A program made the position numbers and the translations under genes. A DNA stretch of 64,000 bases from Trichocladium uniseriatum (lineage: Eukaryota > Ascomycota > Sordariomycetes > Sordariales > Chaetomiaceae), in the NCBI GenBank assembly GCA_017139535.1, contig WOUO01000001.1, positions 1,054,001-1,118,000 of the forward strand, given 5' to 3'. Below are positions 1 through 10,544 of the stretch, piece after piece. The first letter of the stretch is position 1; every line of letters begins with the position of its first letter. The notes beneath the pieces are model-generated. The model did no database searches. It worked only from the letters and a program-made list of their open reading frames with translations, and had not been told where the DNA came from.

Positions 1-1107
1 CTCCGTCGAAACGGTAGGTTCTTGCTCGATTTCCAAATCTTGGGTCTCGGTGCTTTGGATAGCTGCCCTGGCGCTCCGGAGCAACGAGCTGATCAGGTTC
101 CGGACCGGCGCCTTCATAACCCCATCCTCGCCGGGCATGGCATTCCCCCTCAGCCACTCAGTAATGCGCCCGACATTCGCCTCGGCCCACAAAGCATTGT
201 ACTTCATCGCATTGCTCACATCAGCACGGAACAGCTCCAGCCCCTCCCTCCCCGCATCCACATTGACCCGCACAATCGGACAACTCCCCAGATCCCCCTC
301 CCCAAGCTTCCCAAAATTCACCGCCGCCTCAACCACCTCCCTCTCTTCCATCATCGGCCGCGACAGCACCGACGCCGCCCCGAGCACGCCATCCCCAACC
401 AGCAGCGCCATATGCACCGGCGACGCCACCGGCGCCGCATGTCCCGCCGTCGTAGCCGCCACATCCACCGTCGGCACCAGCACCTCCCCATCAACACCAA
501 CCTCCGCAACCAACACCTCCAGATTCCCCCCATTCAGCAGCGGCGACGACGCCCGCAGCTCGGGAATCACATGCTCCCTACCCGCCGTCAACCCGCCATC
601 AGCGCGCACCCCAATTGTCGGTTCGGCCTCTGCAGCCGCATCTACGCGCACCACGAGGGGGTGCGCCGCTGTGTCGTGGGCTTCGAGCTGGGCTTCCCAG
701 GGCGCGGCGGGCGCGAGGGGGTCGGCGAGGGCCAGGCGGAGGAGGCGCTTTGCGGTTGGGGTGGGGTTGGAGTTGGGGAGGCTGAGGAATGCGACGCGGA
801 CGGATTCGTGGCCGGGGGGTTGTGAGAGGTTGCGCAGGGCGAGTTGGAGGCGGGCGAGGTTGATGTGGCTCGGGGCGTGGGATTGGAGGGCGAGGAGGGC
901 GTTTTGGAGGTCGGTGCGGGGAGATGAGAAGGGGGGTGTGGTGGAGGTGGATTGGTGGCGTTGGGGTGTTCGTCGCGATCGGAGGAGGGTTGCGGAAGCT
1001 GAGGGAGAGCGAGTGGAGGGTGAGAGGGAGCAGAAGAGACATATCGAGGGTGTTTTGAGTTGGGCGGGCCGACCCAGCACCCTCCTGAGGCCCAATGCTT
1101 GTGTCAT
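1..1107 (-). CDS. Mmc1-like mitochondrial protein, N-terminal part (truncated by window edge)
   Basis: An open frame runs without a stop from the ATG at 1107 to the left edge, giving the first 369 residues. The N-terminus is rich in Arg, Ser and Thr and nearly free of acidic residues for about 55 residues, as expected for a mitochondrial targeting peptide. The following region (stretches such as INLARLQLALRNL, then RLLRLALADPL and a Trp-Glu) resembles the conserved N-terminal part of fungal proteins annotated as Mmc1. I place it there from memory of the family, so the name is tentative and I propose no function. The start is the first ATG after the shared promoter; the gene is divergent from UBC7, 349 bp away. 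The coding strand is C-rich in the 5' half and turns strongly G-rich after about position 640. The C-terminal part, where the family's other domain would lie, is outside the window. Confidence 0.6.
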   Translation of the reverse strand, partial: MTQALGLRRVLGRPAQLKTPSICLFCSLSPSTRSPSASATLLRSRRTPQRHQSTSTTPPFSSPRTDLQNALLALQSHAPSHINLARLQLALRNLSQPPGHESVRVAFLSLPNSNPTPTAKRLLRLALADPLAPAAPWEAQLEAHDTAAHPLVVRVDAAAEAEPTIGVRADGGLTAGREHVIPELRASSPLLNGGNLEVLVAEVGVDGEVLVPTVDVAATTAGHAAPVASPVHMALLVGDGVLGAASVLSRPMMEEREVVEAAVNFGKLGEGDLGSCPIVRVNVDAGREGLELFRADVSNAMKYNALWAEANVGRITEWLRGNAMPGEDGVMKAPVRNLISSLLRSARAAIQSTETQDLEIEQEPTVSTE

Positions 1108-1456
1108 GGCGGGCGAATTGGCCAGGAGAGCCGGCGTCTGAATTGTCGTCGCCAGGAGCAGACGTGAAGCTGGGAAGGTTGTGAATCGCAAGGAAGCTTT
1201 TTGCCGGAAAGATGCGGCAGTTTCCCGAAAGCCAAGCCGATTCAGGTCTCGGGTCAAAGCTTCCATTGCAGGGGTTGGCCCCTGTCTTGCCGCCCCATGC
1301 CTCACGTCCAACCCCACCAAGGTCCTCGGCCATCTTTCAACTTGTTCTTGACAACTATCGCGAACAAGCAACCTCATCAGATTTGAACATTCCCATATTT
1401 CCGACACCGACTCACCACCTCGCCCCCATAACAATATCCGAATCCCCCAATCCAAA
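1108..1456. promoter_or_regulatory. Divergent promoter region between the Mmc1-like gene and UBC7
   Basis: 349 bp separate two divergently oriented start codons, so both promoters must lie here or overlap. The UBC7-proximal part (about 1340-1456) is C/A-rich with few G, as is common just upstream of fungal start codons. I see no clear TATA box. Confidence 0.5.
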
Positions 1457-2009
1457 ATGGCACAATCCACCGCCCACCGGCGCCTCCTCCAAGAGTACCG
1501 CGCCCTCACCAACAACCCGCCAGAAGGTATCACGGCCGGGCCCGTCTCCGAAGACGACCTCCTGCACTGGGAAGCCCTGATCCAAGGCCCCGAGGGCACA
1601 CCCTTTGAGGGCGGCATCTTCCCCGCGGAGCTGCGCTTCCCCAAAGACTACCCGCTGGCGCCGCCGAGCATGAAGTTCCTTGGCGAGATCTGGCATCCCA
1701 ACGGTACGGTAGCATCCCTCCCACTTTCTATTCCAAATCTCTAACAAAGCCAAAGTCTACCCCTCCGGCCTAGTCTGCATCTCGATCCTCCATGCGCCCG
1801 GCGACGACCCGAACCACTACGAGCACGCCTCGGAGCGGTGGTCGCCGATCCAGTCGGTCGAAAAGATCCTCATCTCGGTCATGAGCATGCTCGCCGAGCC
1901 CAACGATGAGAGCCCCGCCAACGTCGAGGCGGCCAAGATGTGGCGCGAGCGCCGCGGCGATTACGAGAAGAAGGTGCGCGACGGCGTGAGGCGCATGTTG
2001 GGGCTTTGA
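1457..2009 (+). CDS. UBC7: Ubiquitin-conjugating enzyme E2, UBC7/UBE2G2 type
   Basis: Two exons, 1457-1703 and 1756-2009, joined across a 52-nt intron (1704-1755), encode 166 residues, the usual UBC7 length. The UBC fold is recognisable throughout: the HPN motif (residues 80-82) precedes the catalytic Cys90 in the context GLVCISIL. The acidic insertion after the active site, beginning HAPGDDP, is the hallmark separating UBC7/UBE2G2-type enzymes from other E2s. By family knowledge it carries ubiquitin at the ER membrane for ER-associated degradation, recruited by Cue1-like and Hrd1/Doa10-like partners; those partners are not in this window. The intron falls right after the HPN codons and reading phase is kept. 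The gene converges with SWA2; only 298 bp separate the two stop codons, with no other feature evident in between. Confidence 0.95.
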
Positions 2010-2307
2010 TATATCTACAGAATACTTTTGAATGGGGTGAAATGGCGTATACGGGAGGATTTGCATATGGGGTTCGGTCGTTTTGCATGGCGTGGGATAC
2101 CATTGTTTAGCGTTTACGAGGGGGTAGGGTTGAGCGAGGAGGGGCATATAAGAATGCATTTGCTTCGCATTGGAACCCCGTGCTTCCTTGGAGGTCTTGG
2201 TATTTTGTGTTTCTGTTTCAAGCCAAATCCACCGCACTTCTAGCTCTATAGGCTCGCTTGCTTCACCCCATCTAGCTGCGTGATCATCTTCCTCGGTCAT
2301 AACCGAA

Positions 2308-5130
2308 TCAGAGATTGTTCTCCGCCTTGAACTTATCCCACGCCTCGTTCAGCGTGCTAAACACCGTCCCCGCAATCATCCGCACCTCGGTGGTAGCATC
2401 TTGCGCGATCTAGCCAGCCGTTAGCCTCATTCCAAAGCATACCACAGACCTCCCCAAGAAATTCGAACTCACCTTGTCAGGATGCGTCTTCGCAATGGCC
2501 TTCATGTACACAATCTTGACCTTGTTCGCCACCACCACCTCATGCAGGCCCACCTTCTTCCACCCGCTGCCTTCCCACAGCACATTATCCAAGCTGGTCA
2601 GCAGCGCGCGCAGGTTATCCCGCTTCCCGTCCCGCCACGCGGCGATGCGCGCATCGACCTTGTCCGTGAGCGCGAGTTTCTCGTCGCCCTCCTGCTCGGC
2701 CGCCTTGTGCGCCGCGCGCAGCCGCTCGACCGCCTCGAAGCTCTTGGGCGTCGAGGTCGGTTTGGGGCGGGGCGCGGGCGAGGGGCGCGCCGAGGTCGGC
2801 CGTGACGCCGGTGCGGAAGCCGCTGGCTTGGGCGCCAGCGCCTTTTGGCAGCGCTGCCTGCCCGCCGCGGCCGTCGCCCCGCCCAGTCCGGCCTCGACGC
2901 ATTGTTGCCACACGGTGCCAGCGTCGGCCCACTTCTCCATCTGCTCGAGGGCTTCGGCCTTGCGGGTGAGCGCCTTGCCGTAGAGGTCGCGCATGTCGCG
3001 CTTTTCGGTGGCCGGGCTGTCGCTGTTGGATTGGACTTCGACGGTCTCGCCCTCGCCCTTCCCCGGGCCGATCAGCCGGATGGCCGTGTCGGCGTCCTCG
3101 ACGGCTTGCCGCGGCTCGCCTGTCCTGAGCGCTGTCAGGGCGCGGTTGCAGAGGAGGAGGATGGTCAAGGGGTGATCCTGCGGAACGGCCGTGAGGGAAG
3201 ACGTGTACGAGGCGTGGGCGGCGGCATAGTCGCCGAGCTTGAAGTGCGCGGTGCCCTCTAGGCGGCATTTGGTTGAGTTTTGTAGAGCGAGTGGTGAGAT
3301 GCTGGGTATCTGACGCGGTGGGCGTGCAGGAGTAGGCTTTGGCGCTGGTGATCGAGCTGGTGGTCGGGAGGCGGGAGACGGCTGGGGAGACCGAGCGGGT
3401 GGTGTAGGGCGGGAGCTCGGAGGTGCGGCTGAGCCAAACAGGAGATCGGGCTCCTCTGCTGGTGGCTTTGCCTGTGGCGGCGGTTGTGGAGTAGCTTTCT
3501 TCCTGCGCGCTGGGCTCACGTACGCCTGGAAGCTCTCTTCCTCCGCTGCCGCTCTGTTCAGTCGGGCACGAGGATCAAGCGGTGGCTGCGACGCTTGTTG
3601 CCACCTCGGTACTTGACTCCCCTGCCCTTGGCGGGGTGGTAGAGCTGGTGAGCGTTCGCGGGATCGAGGGTCGCTATGGGTCCGGCTCTCAGGTGCTAGC
3701 TTTGCTGGTCTTCGCTCTTGCCGCCCGCCTGATTCCAACATCATGGCTTCGTCTGTGACCTCGGCAGCCCGTCTCCCACCGCTCCCGTCAACGTCTTGCG
3801 CGGCAGACCGCATCCACCTTGGCTGGCTGGGATCTCCATCCTGCTGAAACTCGGCGACCGCTTTCTGTACTTTCTTCTGCCCGGTTTTCCACAAACTGTT
3901 TGCCGACTTGAGGAAGCTTGAGCCCACGGCGGCAGCAGTCTTGGCAAAGTCGGCGTCCATAGAGGCCGGTGATCGGTTGTCTCGACTCCTGGTACCGTCG
4001 CCCGACGAAGTCTCTCTCATCCAAGAGGGAGTTCCGTCTCGGGATTGACTCGGAACTCGCTCGTCGCTACCCCTGGGCTGCTCCCTCGCGCCTCCCCGAC
4101 CCTTGGTTTTCTCCTTGGACTGCCTGTGGGCGTCGTCCAACAGCCAGTTAACAGCAGCTTGAACGTTAAGCCCCGCCCCGCTCTCCGTCAGCCCTCTCCT
4201 GGCATTTTCAGGGGTAAACCCATAATCCACGAGCTGGGCGACAGCCTTGTCGAAAGGATCATCGGACACAGTCGGTTGCTCAATCTCGGAATCCGAAGAC
4301 GAATCCTCAATCGGCTTTCCTGGTTCAGGCTCCCGTGCAAATGTCGGCGCTGCTGTCTTCCTGACTTGATCCACCGGTTTGCCCAGGTCTCCTAATAGGT
4401 CGTCATCGTCGTCGGCAGCGGGAGGTGGCGGGGCGCTTGGCTTCGTCTGAAATTCGTTGAGTCCAAACGGATCATCATCGTCGTCACCAAAACCGCCGGC
4501 CCCTGGTGTCGCAGGCTTGTTCCAGGACTGCGGGTTGCTGAGGTCTAGCCCCGGCGCGTTGGCCGGTGACGGGTTGTTTGAAGGTGCGGGCGGCGGAAAG
4601 TGGCTGGAGTTATCGACCTTGGTGTTAGCATTGAAGGCTGCAAACAAATCGTCGTCCGACTCGGCAACTGATTTTCCGTTATGTGCCCCTAAACTTGATC
4701 CCGTCGACGTTGGCGGCGCCGATATCGCAGGCGACGGCAATCTAGGCGTGCCTGCTTGGCTTCGGCCAAGCGAGTCAAAGAAGCGTCCATCTCCATATTG
4801 TTGCTGTGCCTGCTTCCGCCTCTCCTCCTCCTTCCTCCGTTTTTCAGCCTCTAGCTGGTCTTGTCGCTCGCGCAGGGTCAGGTTCGCATTACCCTTGCCG
4901 GCTCCGAAGTTGAGGAGGTTGCCGAAGCTATCCTGTGCGGGCTTAGAAACTGGAGGTTTAGCTCCAATACTCCCCGATCCCTGGGTCGACAGCGGGGTGT
5001 TGCGACCGGATGCGAAGGGAGATGGGGCCGGGCGCAGGGAAGGGTAGGCAGTCGGCGCGGGGTTCGGAGCCGGTTGAGTGGGCTTTTCTTGGTTGGGCGC
5101 GGACCAGTTGAGACCAGCGAGGTCGTCCAT
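2308..5130 (-). CDS. SWA2: Auxilin-like clathrin-uncoating J-domain protein (UBA-TPR-J)
   Basis: Exon 1 (2473-5130) and exon 2 (2308-2409), separated by a 63-nt intron (2410-2472), encode about 919 residues. The N-terminal ~290 residues are disordered, Pro/Ser-rich, with a Glu/Lys/Arg-rich coiled stretch and DPF-type motifs that could bind clathrin adaptors. A UBA domain follows (about 290-335, core LVDYGF...A..L), then a TPR region (about 625-770), and a C-terminal J domain whose HPDK tripeptide-plus-Lys ends exactly at the exon junction. This UBA-TPR-J order is that of yeast Swa2 (auxilin), which recruits Hsp70 to strip clathrin from vesicles. Without the second exon the J domain would be cut just after HPDK, which supports the splice call. 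The long Pro/Ser-rich linker between UBA and TPR is typical of filamentous fungi. The start ATG is the only one that begins the conserved MDDLAGLNW segment. Confidence 0.93.
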
Positions 5131-7742
5131 CGTACAATTCGCAATAAAAAATGAATGTTAGCTCAGCATTGGTTTGCAAGCTATTGGATCACATAGGCGG
5201 GTCCCCGGGACAACCCCTTCGATCTGCGCTCTTGTTGTTTGGAACTTGGAGGCAATGAAGGCAACGAGTTGATGTTGCGCCACAACGTGCCCAATTGCCA
5301 GGTGTTAGCGCGACGCCCAGCGCCAATGCAGGGGTCAAACACTGTCAAGCCACAACATATTGTGGCACAGCATTGCTCGTCGTGTGGCGCTTAAAATCCA
5401 CCCCTTCAGATGCCAAGCCCCAAGAATCCATCCACAACCCCACATGCAAATCTTGGAGTCCTGTACCTGCATGAACCTGCCGTTTTGGCGTCCTGCACCG
5501 AATTCTGCAGAGCAACGAAAAATCGGCATATGACATACGGACGCTAGACTTTACATGCGCGTGCAGCTGCTGCCGATGGACGGGCTCAAAAGGCCAGAGG
5601 TTCCTAGGGTTCCGTTCCATCTTCTCTTTTGAAGAGCGAGTGTCAGCGAATTGCCGAACCGTTCCCCCGGCGCAAACTCCCGCGTCCCATCACCATTCCC
5701 AATAACTATGCCGATCGGTCGATCGGCTGAGGCCATCGGAGGATTTCCTGTTCATCAAACACTGCGTTCCTGGACCGCAAATGACGACCGACAACACCAT
5801 GCAAAATCACGTTTCAAAGCCGTTGTGGCTTCTCTCTCGACATCCTCTCCGGAGTACTCCGTACTCCTAAACCCAACTGGTCACTAACGACGTTTGGGGC
5901 AAAAACTAACAAGACAAAATTAGCCGGGAGCCTTGGAATGAAGTCGCGTCCCCAGAGTTTGCCTGGGAAGGGGTTTCTAGATCGAGCGGTGTGATTGGAC
6001 AGCTTGGTTTTGGTGGACCAAGGACAAGCATGAAACTCTGTTTCAGCCTTTAGCGCTCATCCGATCCGAGGATTTTTTGGAGCCCCTGCCATTTCCCTGG
6101 CGCGCATGGTACCCCGCTCTTTCCAAATGCAACGGTCCCATGGACCCGAAACCGCAACTCTAAGCCCCATCTGAAAATCTCACCGTCCACCTGCTCAATG
6201 CCACGATGGCGCCGTATCCCAAATGCTGCGCGAGGACAGCAAGACGAGTTTGCCGGGTACGAACTGCAGTGACTCGGGGAGCTGTTGAACAGCCGGAAGT
6301 TGGACGCAGGTACAGGTACGTGGCGGGGGAGGCTTGGAAATTGCGAAATAATCTCCGCGCCAAGCACACGTTGGCGCCAAACTGAACCCCACAGAACGAG
6401 AATGCCATGCTTCTAGTGCGAGTCATCTCAACTAGGTCGGCATGTAAGATGGGCGATTTCAGATTCCGCTATGCTTTCGATCTCGATGTGGTCATCTCAT
6501 TATTCAAAGTAGACGGCATATCCGTATTTCGACAATCATGTTTCGTCGCCAGGGATGCCCAGAAACAAAGAGTCATGGCGTTTCCAAATCGAAGAGTGCA
6601 ACCCTTCGAAACCCCTGAGCTTGTTCCTCGGAAAAGCGGCTCGCCTTCTGCACCTGATCTGGCGTTCCTGGTTGAGCCCCACGGCATCTGTGGGCAATCC
6701 CTGGAGCGTCCCCTTAATCCAACCATCAGGGTCCTGTCCTCCCCAACCGGCCAATGACATGTCCGGGATCCGTGGCTAAGTGCTGCTTCAGGAAAGAGCA
6801 TCCTGCGTCACCCCGGCAAGGGGGTCTTCCCCTTGGTCGCTCCTCTCCGGAGTAATCTGTAGTCTGGGGACCGTCGCAATCCTATGGGGTCCCAAATTTG
6901 GGTTATCTTGGGCGCATTGTCAAACCCCTCCCTTCCAACCGCTCCCTTCCCGTCTCTTGCCCTTTGCGCCTTCGTCAGCCGTCTACCATTTTCACCTTTT
7001 TCGACCCATTTTCGATCCCTCCGTACTCCGTACAGGGCCCACGTTCATTACTTTGCGCCGACGACATTCATTCTTTATTTCGTTTTGTGTTGATCGCGGA
7101 TTTTCGCTTCTTGGTGAATTCGGAGTCGACCGCTTGACAACGTCCCCCACCCCGTCTTGATCATCACGCCTTCCCGACCTCTAGGGTTCGAAATCCAAAG
7201 CTGGGCTTTATCCACGGCATATAACAGATCGGGACACGAAGAAAACTATCCCTTCCTGGAGTCACAAGTTGGATAGGCCTGTGGATCAGACGGCTGTGAA
7301 TTGTCATCCGTGGTCGGTTGCTGGGCCTTGTTTGTCATTCCCGACAATTTACGTTGGCCTCACATCGGTCAGACTGGTACGTTAAGCTGTGAGAGAAGGA
7401 GGGAGATCCGGAACCCAGCTGCGCTCCCATTCTTCTTTGATCTTTCACCATCATCCTCGCTCCCGGCTTTCATCCCAAGTGAGCCATCGTCACGCGCCCT
7501 GCCTCACTAGCTCCGTTCCCTCCCCCTCCCCCGCGTCCAAATCCCGTGATCTGAGAATCGAAAGTAGGGCAGTAGGGCTAACCATCGAACGCAAAAGAAT
7601 TGTCGAGCGCAATCCCACTTCTCGCGATTTCCAATTCACTCCTTTCACCCGTTTCACACCGACACAGTTTCCGAAAGCATCCCTTTCAACACTTTCATTC
7701 ATTCCCTTCTAACCTGAGAGTCGCTCCTTCACCGTCAATAAA
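5131..7742. other. Intergenic region between SWA2 and the DUF1996 gene
   Basis: 2.6 kb lies between two divergent genes. Only short, mutually overlapping random frames occur, on both strands, none with a recognisable domain. From about 6900 the + strand becomes pyrimidine-rich and stays so to 7740, consistent with a long promoter and leader for the DUF1996 gene. I see no tRNA or transposon remnant. Confidence 0.6.
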
Positions 7743-9493
7743 ATGAGAATCGACACTTCGCTGGCGATTCTCGCCTCGGTGGGCGGCGTTGCCGCTTTCT
7801 GGCGCATGGAATGCCGCGGCCGTGTTGGCATGGCCCGTCTCGATCCTCTGATGAACCCTGGCACCCTGTCGTCGCACTCGCACGCCATTCATGGTTCCTC
7901 GGGTAAGTTTCCTTGGGCTGTCAAAACAACAGAAATCGACACCAAGCTGTCTTGGAGTCGATATCCTGTCTAAATGCTTCTACTAACGTAACCGTCCGCA
8001 GGCTTCAGTGAGAAGGCAACCTACGACGACCTTGTCAATGGAGACTGCACTTCTTGCGCTGTCACCGAAGATAAGTCGTCTTACTGGGCGCCGAACCTGT
8101 ACTTCAAGCACGCCGATGGCACATACGAAGAGGTTGAGCAAGTGGGCGGCATGCTTGCGTAAGTCGCTCACGATCCAGCCAACACAAGGTCCATTCATTG
8201 ATTGTTCTCTAGTTATTACTTCCTGAACCTCGACAAGTCGAACCCCGATGCAGGAATCAAGGCCTTCCCCAACGACTTCCGCATGATTGCCGGAGACGCC
8301 ACTCGCCGCAATTACTCCATCGGAGGGCTGAACTTCATGGACAGTGACCCACCCAAGGCCCTCTGGGCTGTCCTTGGCCAGACCTCGCAGAACGATCTCG
8401 CCCAGCGTGCGATTGGGTTCAACTGCCTCAACTACAAGAAGGCTGCCGAGGGAACCCTGTACCGCCATTACATGCCCGAGAAGGCTTATCTGGATGAGAA
8501 CTGCGCCGACGGCATTCGGTTCGAGGTCATGTTCCCTTCGTGCTGGAACGGCAAGGACATTAGCTCCCCCGACCACAAGTCTCACGTCGCCTATCCCGAC
8601 ACTGTCATCGACGGTGATTGCCCCAAGGGTTTCGATGTTAAGCTGCCAGGCCTCATGTACGAAACCATCTGGGCGACCAACGCTTTTGCTGGTGTTCCGG
8701 GCGAGTTCGTCATGTCGCACGGAGATATTCAGGGTAAGCGACTCAAACCATTTAACCGTTTGATCACGTATTAACTACCTCGATCGTAGGCTTCGGTTAC
8801 CATGCCGACTTTATCAGCGGCTGGGAGGCCGATTTCCTTCAGTCGGCTGTTGACCAGTGCACTAGCCCCAGTGGGATGCTCTCCGATTGCCCCATCTTTA
8901 CGCTCCAGAGCGAGGCGGACCAGAGGAAGTGCAGCATGAACATGCCGTCCATCGCCACTAACGAGAAGCTTACGGGCAAGATTGGCAAGAACCTTCCCGG
9001 AAACGTTGCTATCCAGTACGGCCCCGGCCCTGCCATCGGCAACAAGCCTGCCGCTACGTCGTCCACCCTTGTTCCTGTGCCGAGCGTTGGCTACTCGGCC
9101 GGTGTCACGGCGTCGGGTGAATACCTCCCTGGTGGTGTGTTCAAGGAGCTGCCGACTTCGACCCCCCAGGCCAAGGCAGTTGAGCCCGAGTCCGAGACCT
9201 CTTCGTCCTCGACCTCGACCTCGACCTCCTCGTCGTCTTCGACTCCCACTCCGACTCCCACCCCCACCCCCACCCCGTCGGACCCCCCTGTCCCCGAGGG
9301 ATACCAGCTCGTCCGCACCGACTACATCACCAACGGCAACGTTGTCAGCAAGGTCGTTGTCATTGAGACGATCGAGTACGTCATGGTGGCTACGGCTATC
9401 GAGACCAAGGTCGTCACGGCTACCTTGGCGGCTGAGAAAGCGCGTCGGCACCTGCAGCACCTGCACAACCACCGCCGCCATGGTTCACACTAA
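7743..9493 (+). CDS. Secreted DUF1996-domain protein with Ser/Thr/Pro-rich linker
   Basis: Four exons (7743-7902, 8002-8159, 8214-8733, 8790-9493) keep phase across GT-AG introns of 99, 54 and 56 nt and encode 513 residues. Residues 1 to about 18 form a signal peptide ending near VAAF. The mature protein opens with the DUF1996 signature: an Arg-containing segment with Leu-Asp-Pro, then an HSHAIHGSSGF motif. The domain continues to about residue 330 with conserved Cys, Trp and FPSCWNGKD segments. A low-complexity linker of Ser/Thr and a Thr-Pro repeat follows at roughly 405-440, probably O-glycosylated, and the tail is His/Arg-rich. I see no GPI signal. DUF1996 proteins are common secreted or wall-associated fungal proteins of unknown biochemical role, so no function is proposed. 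The start is the first ATG after the pyrimidine-rich leader. Confidence 0.92.
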
Positions 9494-10544
9494 GGCAAGG
9501 GTGGATCCCTAGGTTAGCCTTGTGCGATCGGTCCTCTCCGAGGGCATTCTTCGTTGCACATATGGGGTGAGCTCATGGCCATATTTCTTTTCATTTCTTC
9601 GTCTCCCAGGGGTGTTTTTGCTTCTGCGCTCTCGGGCGTCTTGATTTCGATGTGGATACTTGGGGTCTTGGGAGGTTTACAACGGCTTGGGGGAAGTGTG
9701 GAGGGGTCTACGAGCCCATTCTGGCATTGGACTGGATGACCCTGAAGCACTGAGAGAGCGAAGCCATTTCATGATTATCCCAAAATTGCAAACGTGGCAG
9801 TGCATTGGTTGCTGCCGCTTGCTGCATCGTGGATGGTGTTCAGGTGTTTACACGGATTGCATTCTCAAGATACCTCTTGTTTCTGTGTTCCCAGACTACC
9901 AGTATCGCCATCGACAAGTATTATGACCTGTTTCCATCCGCGTGTTTACCTGGGAAGACTGAGATGTTGAGAACAATGTTCTTCACATGAATACAACCGG
10001 CACCTTCAGTGATCAAGGGCCGGGTTTTCTAGAGTGATGTCTCCTAGATGTCAGCACAAAGTTGTGACTTTCTAATTTATTGCCCATCTCACAACCTGTC
10101 AACAAACAACATTCCATCCACCAGAACTTCAAACCAACTCCATCATCTCAGCAATGTGATACATCATCACCTCTCTCCCTCCAACTGCCACCATATAACG
10201 AGAGAACTCGGCGGGCTGGAATGGGGTTGCTCATCACGACTCATTCCAACCAGGCCAAGTCTGCCCGCCTACCCACCGTCTAAATTCCAATCGAGCAAAA
10301 CATAATTTGTTCGGCTGGCCTTCGAATATCATGTGTCCCCCCGTCGTCTATCAACTCTGTTCCACCATCACCAACAAACTTCACGGCATCGGGTCTAGGA
10401 AGACATCTACGTCCATGTACAACCAAAGGCCGAGTTGCATCGAACAATCGACTCCCAAGCAAACTACGACATCACATCAACAGATCACGAGCCCAGCCTA
10501 ACTTACTAAACCCCTTATATACTCACCTCACCCGCCAGCCGAAG
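9494..10544. other. Intergenic region downstream of the DUF1996 gene
   Basis: About 1 kb between two same-strand genes. The last ~450 bp are C/A-rich with few G, ending in a TATA-like stretch near 10516-10520 about 25 bp before the ATG at 10545. No coding potential with recognisable homology is seen. Confidence 0.5.

Noticed and set aside
7180..7196. GGTTCGAAATCC, resembling a tRNA T-arm
   Set aside because: The flanking bases do not form the five-pair T stem, and no acceptor, D or anticodon arm could be found upstream.
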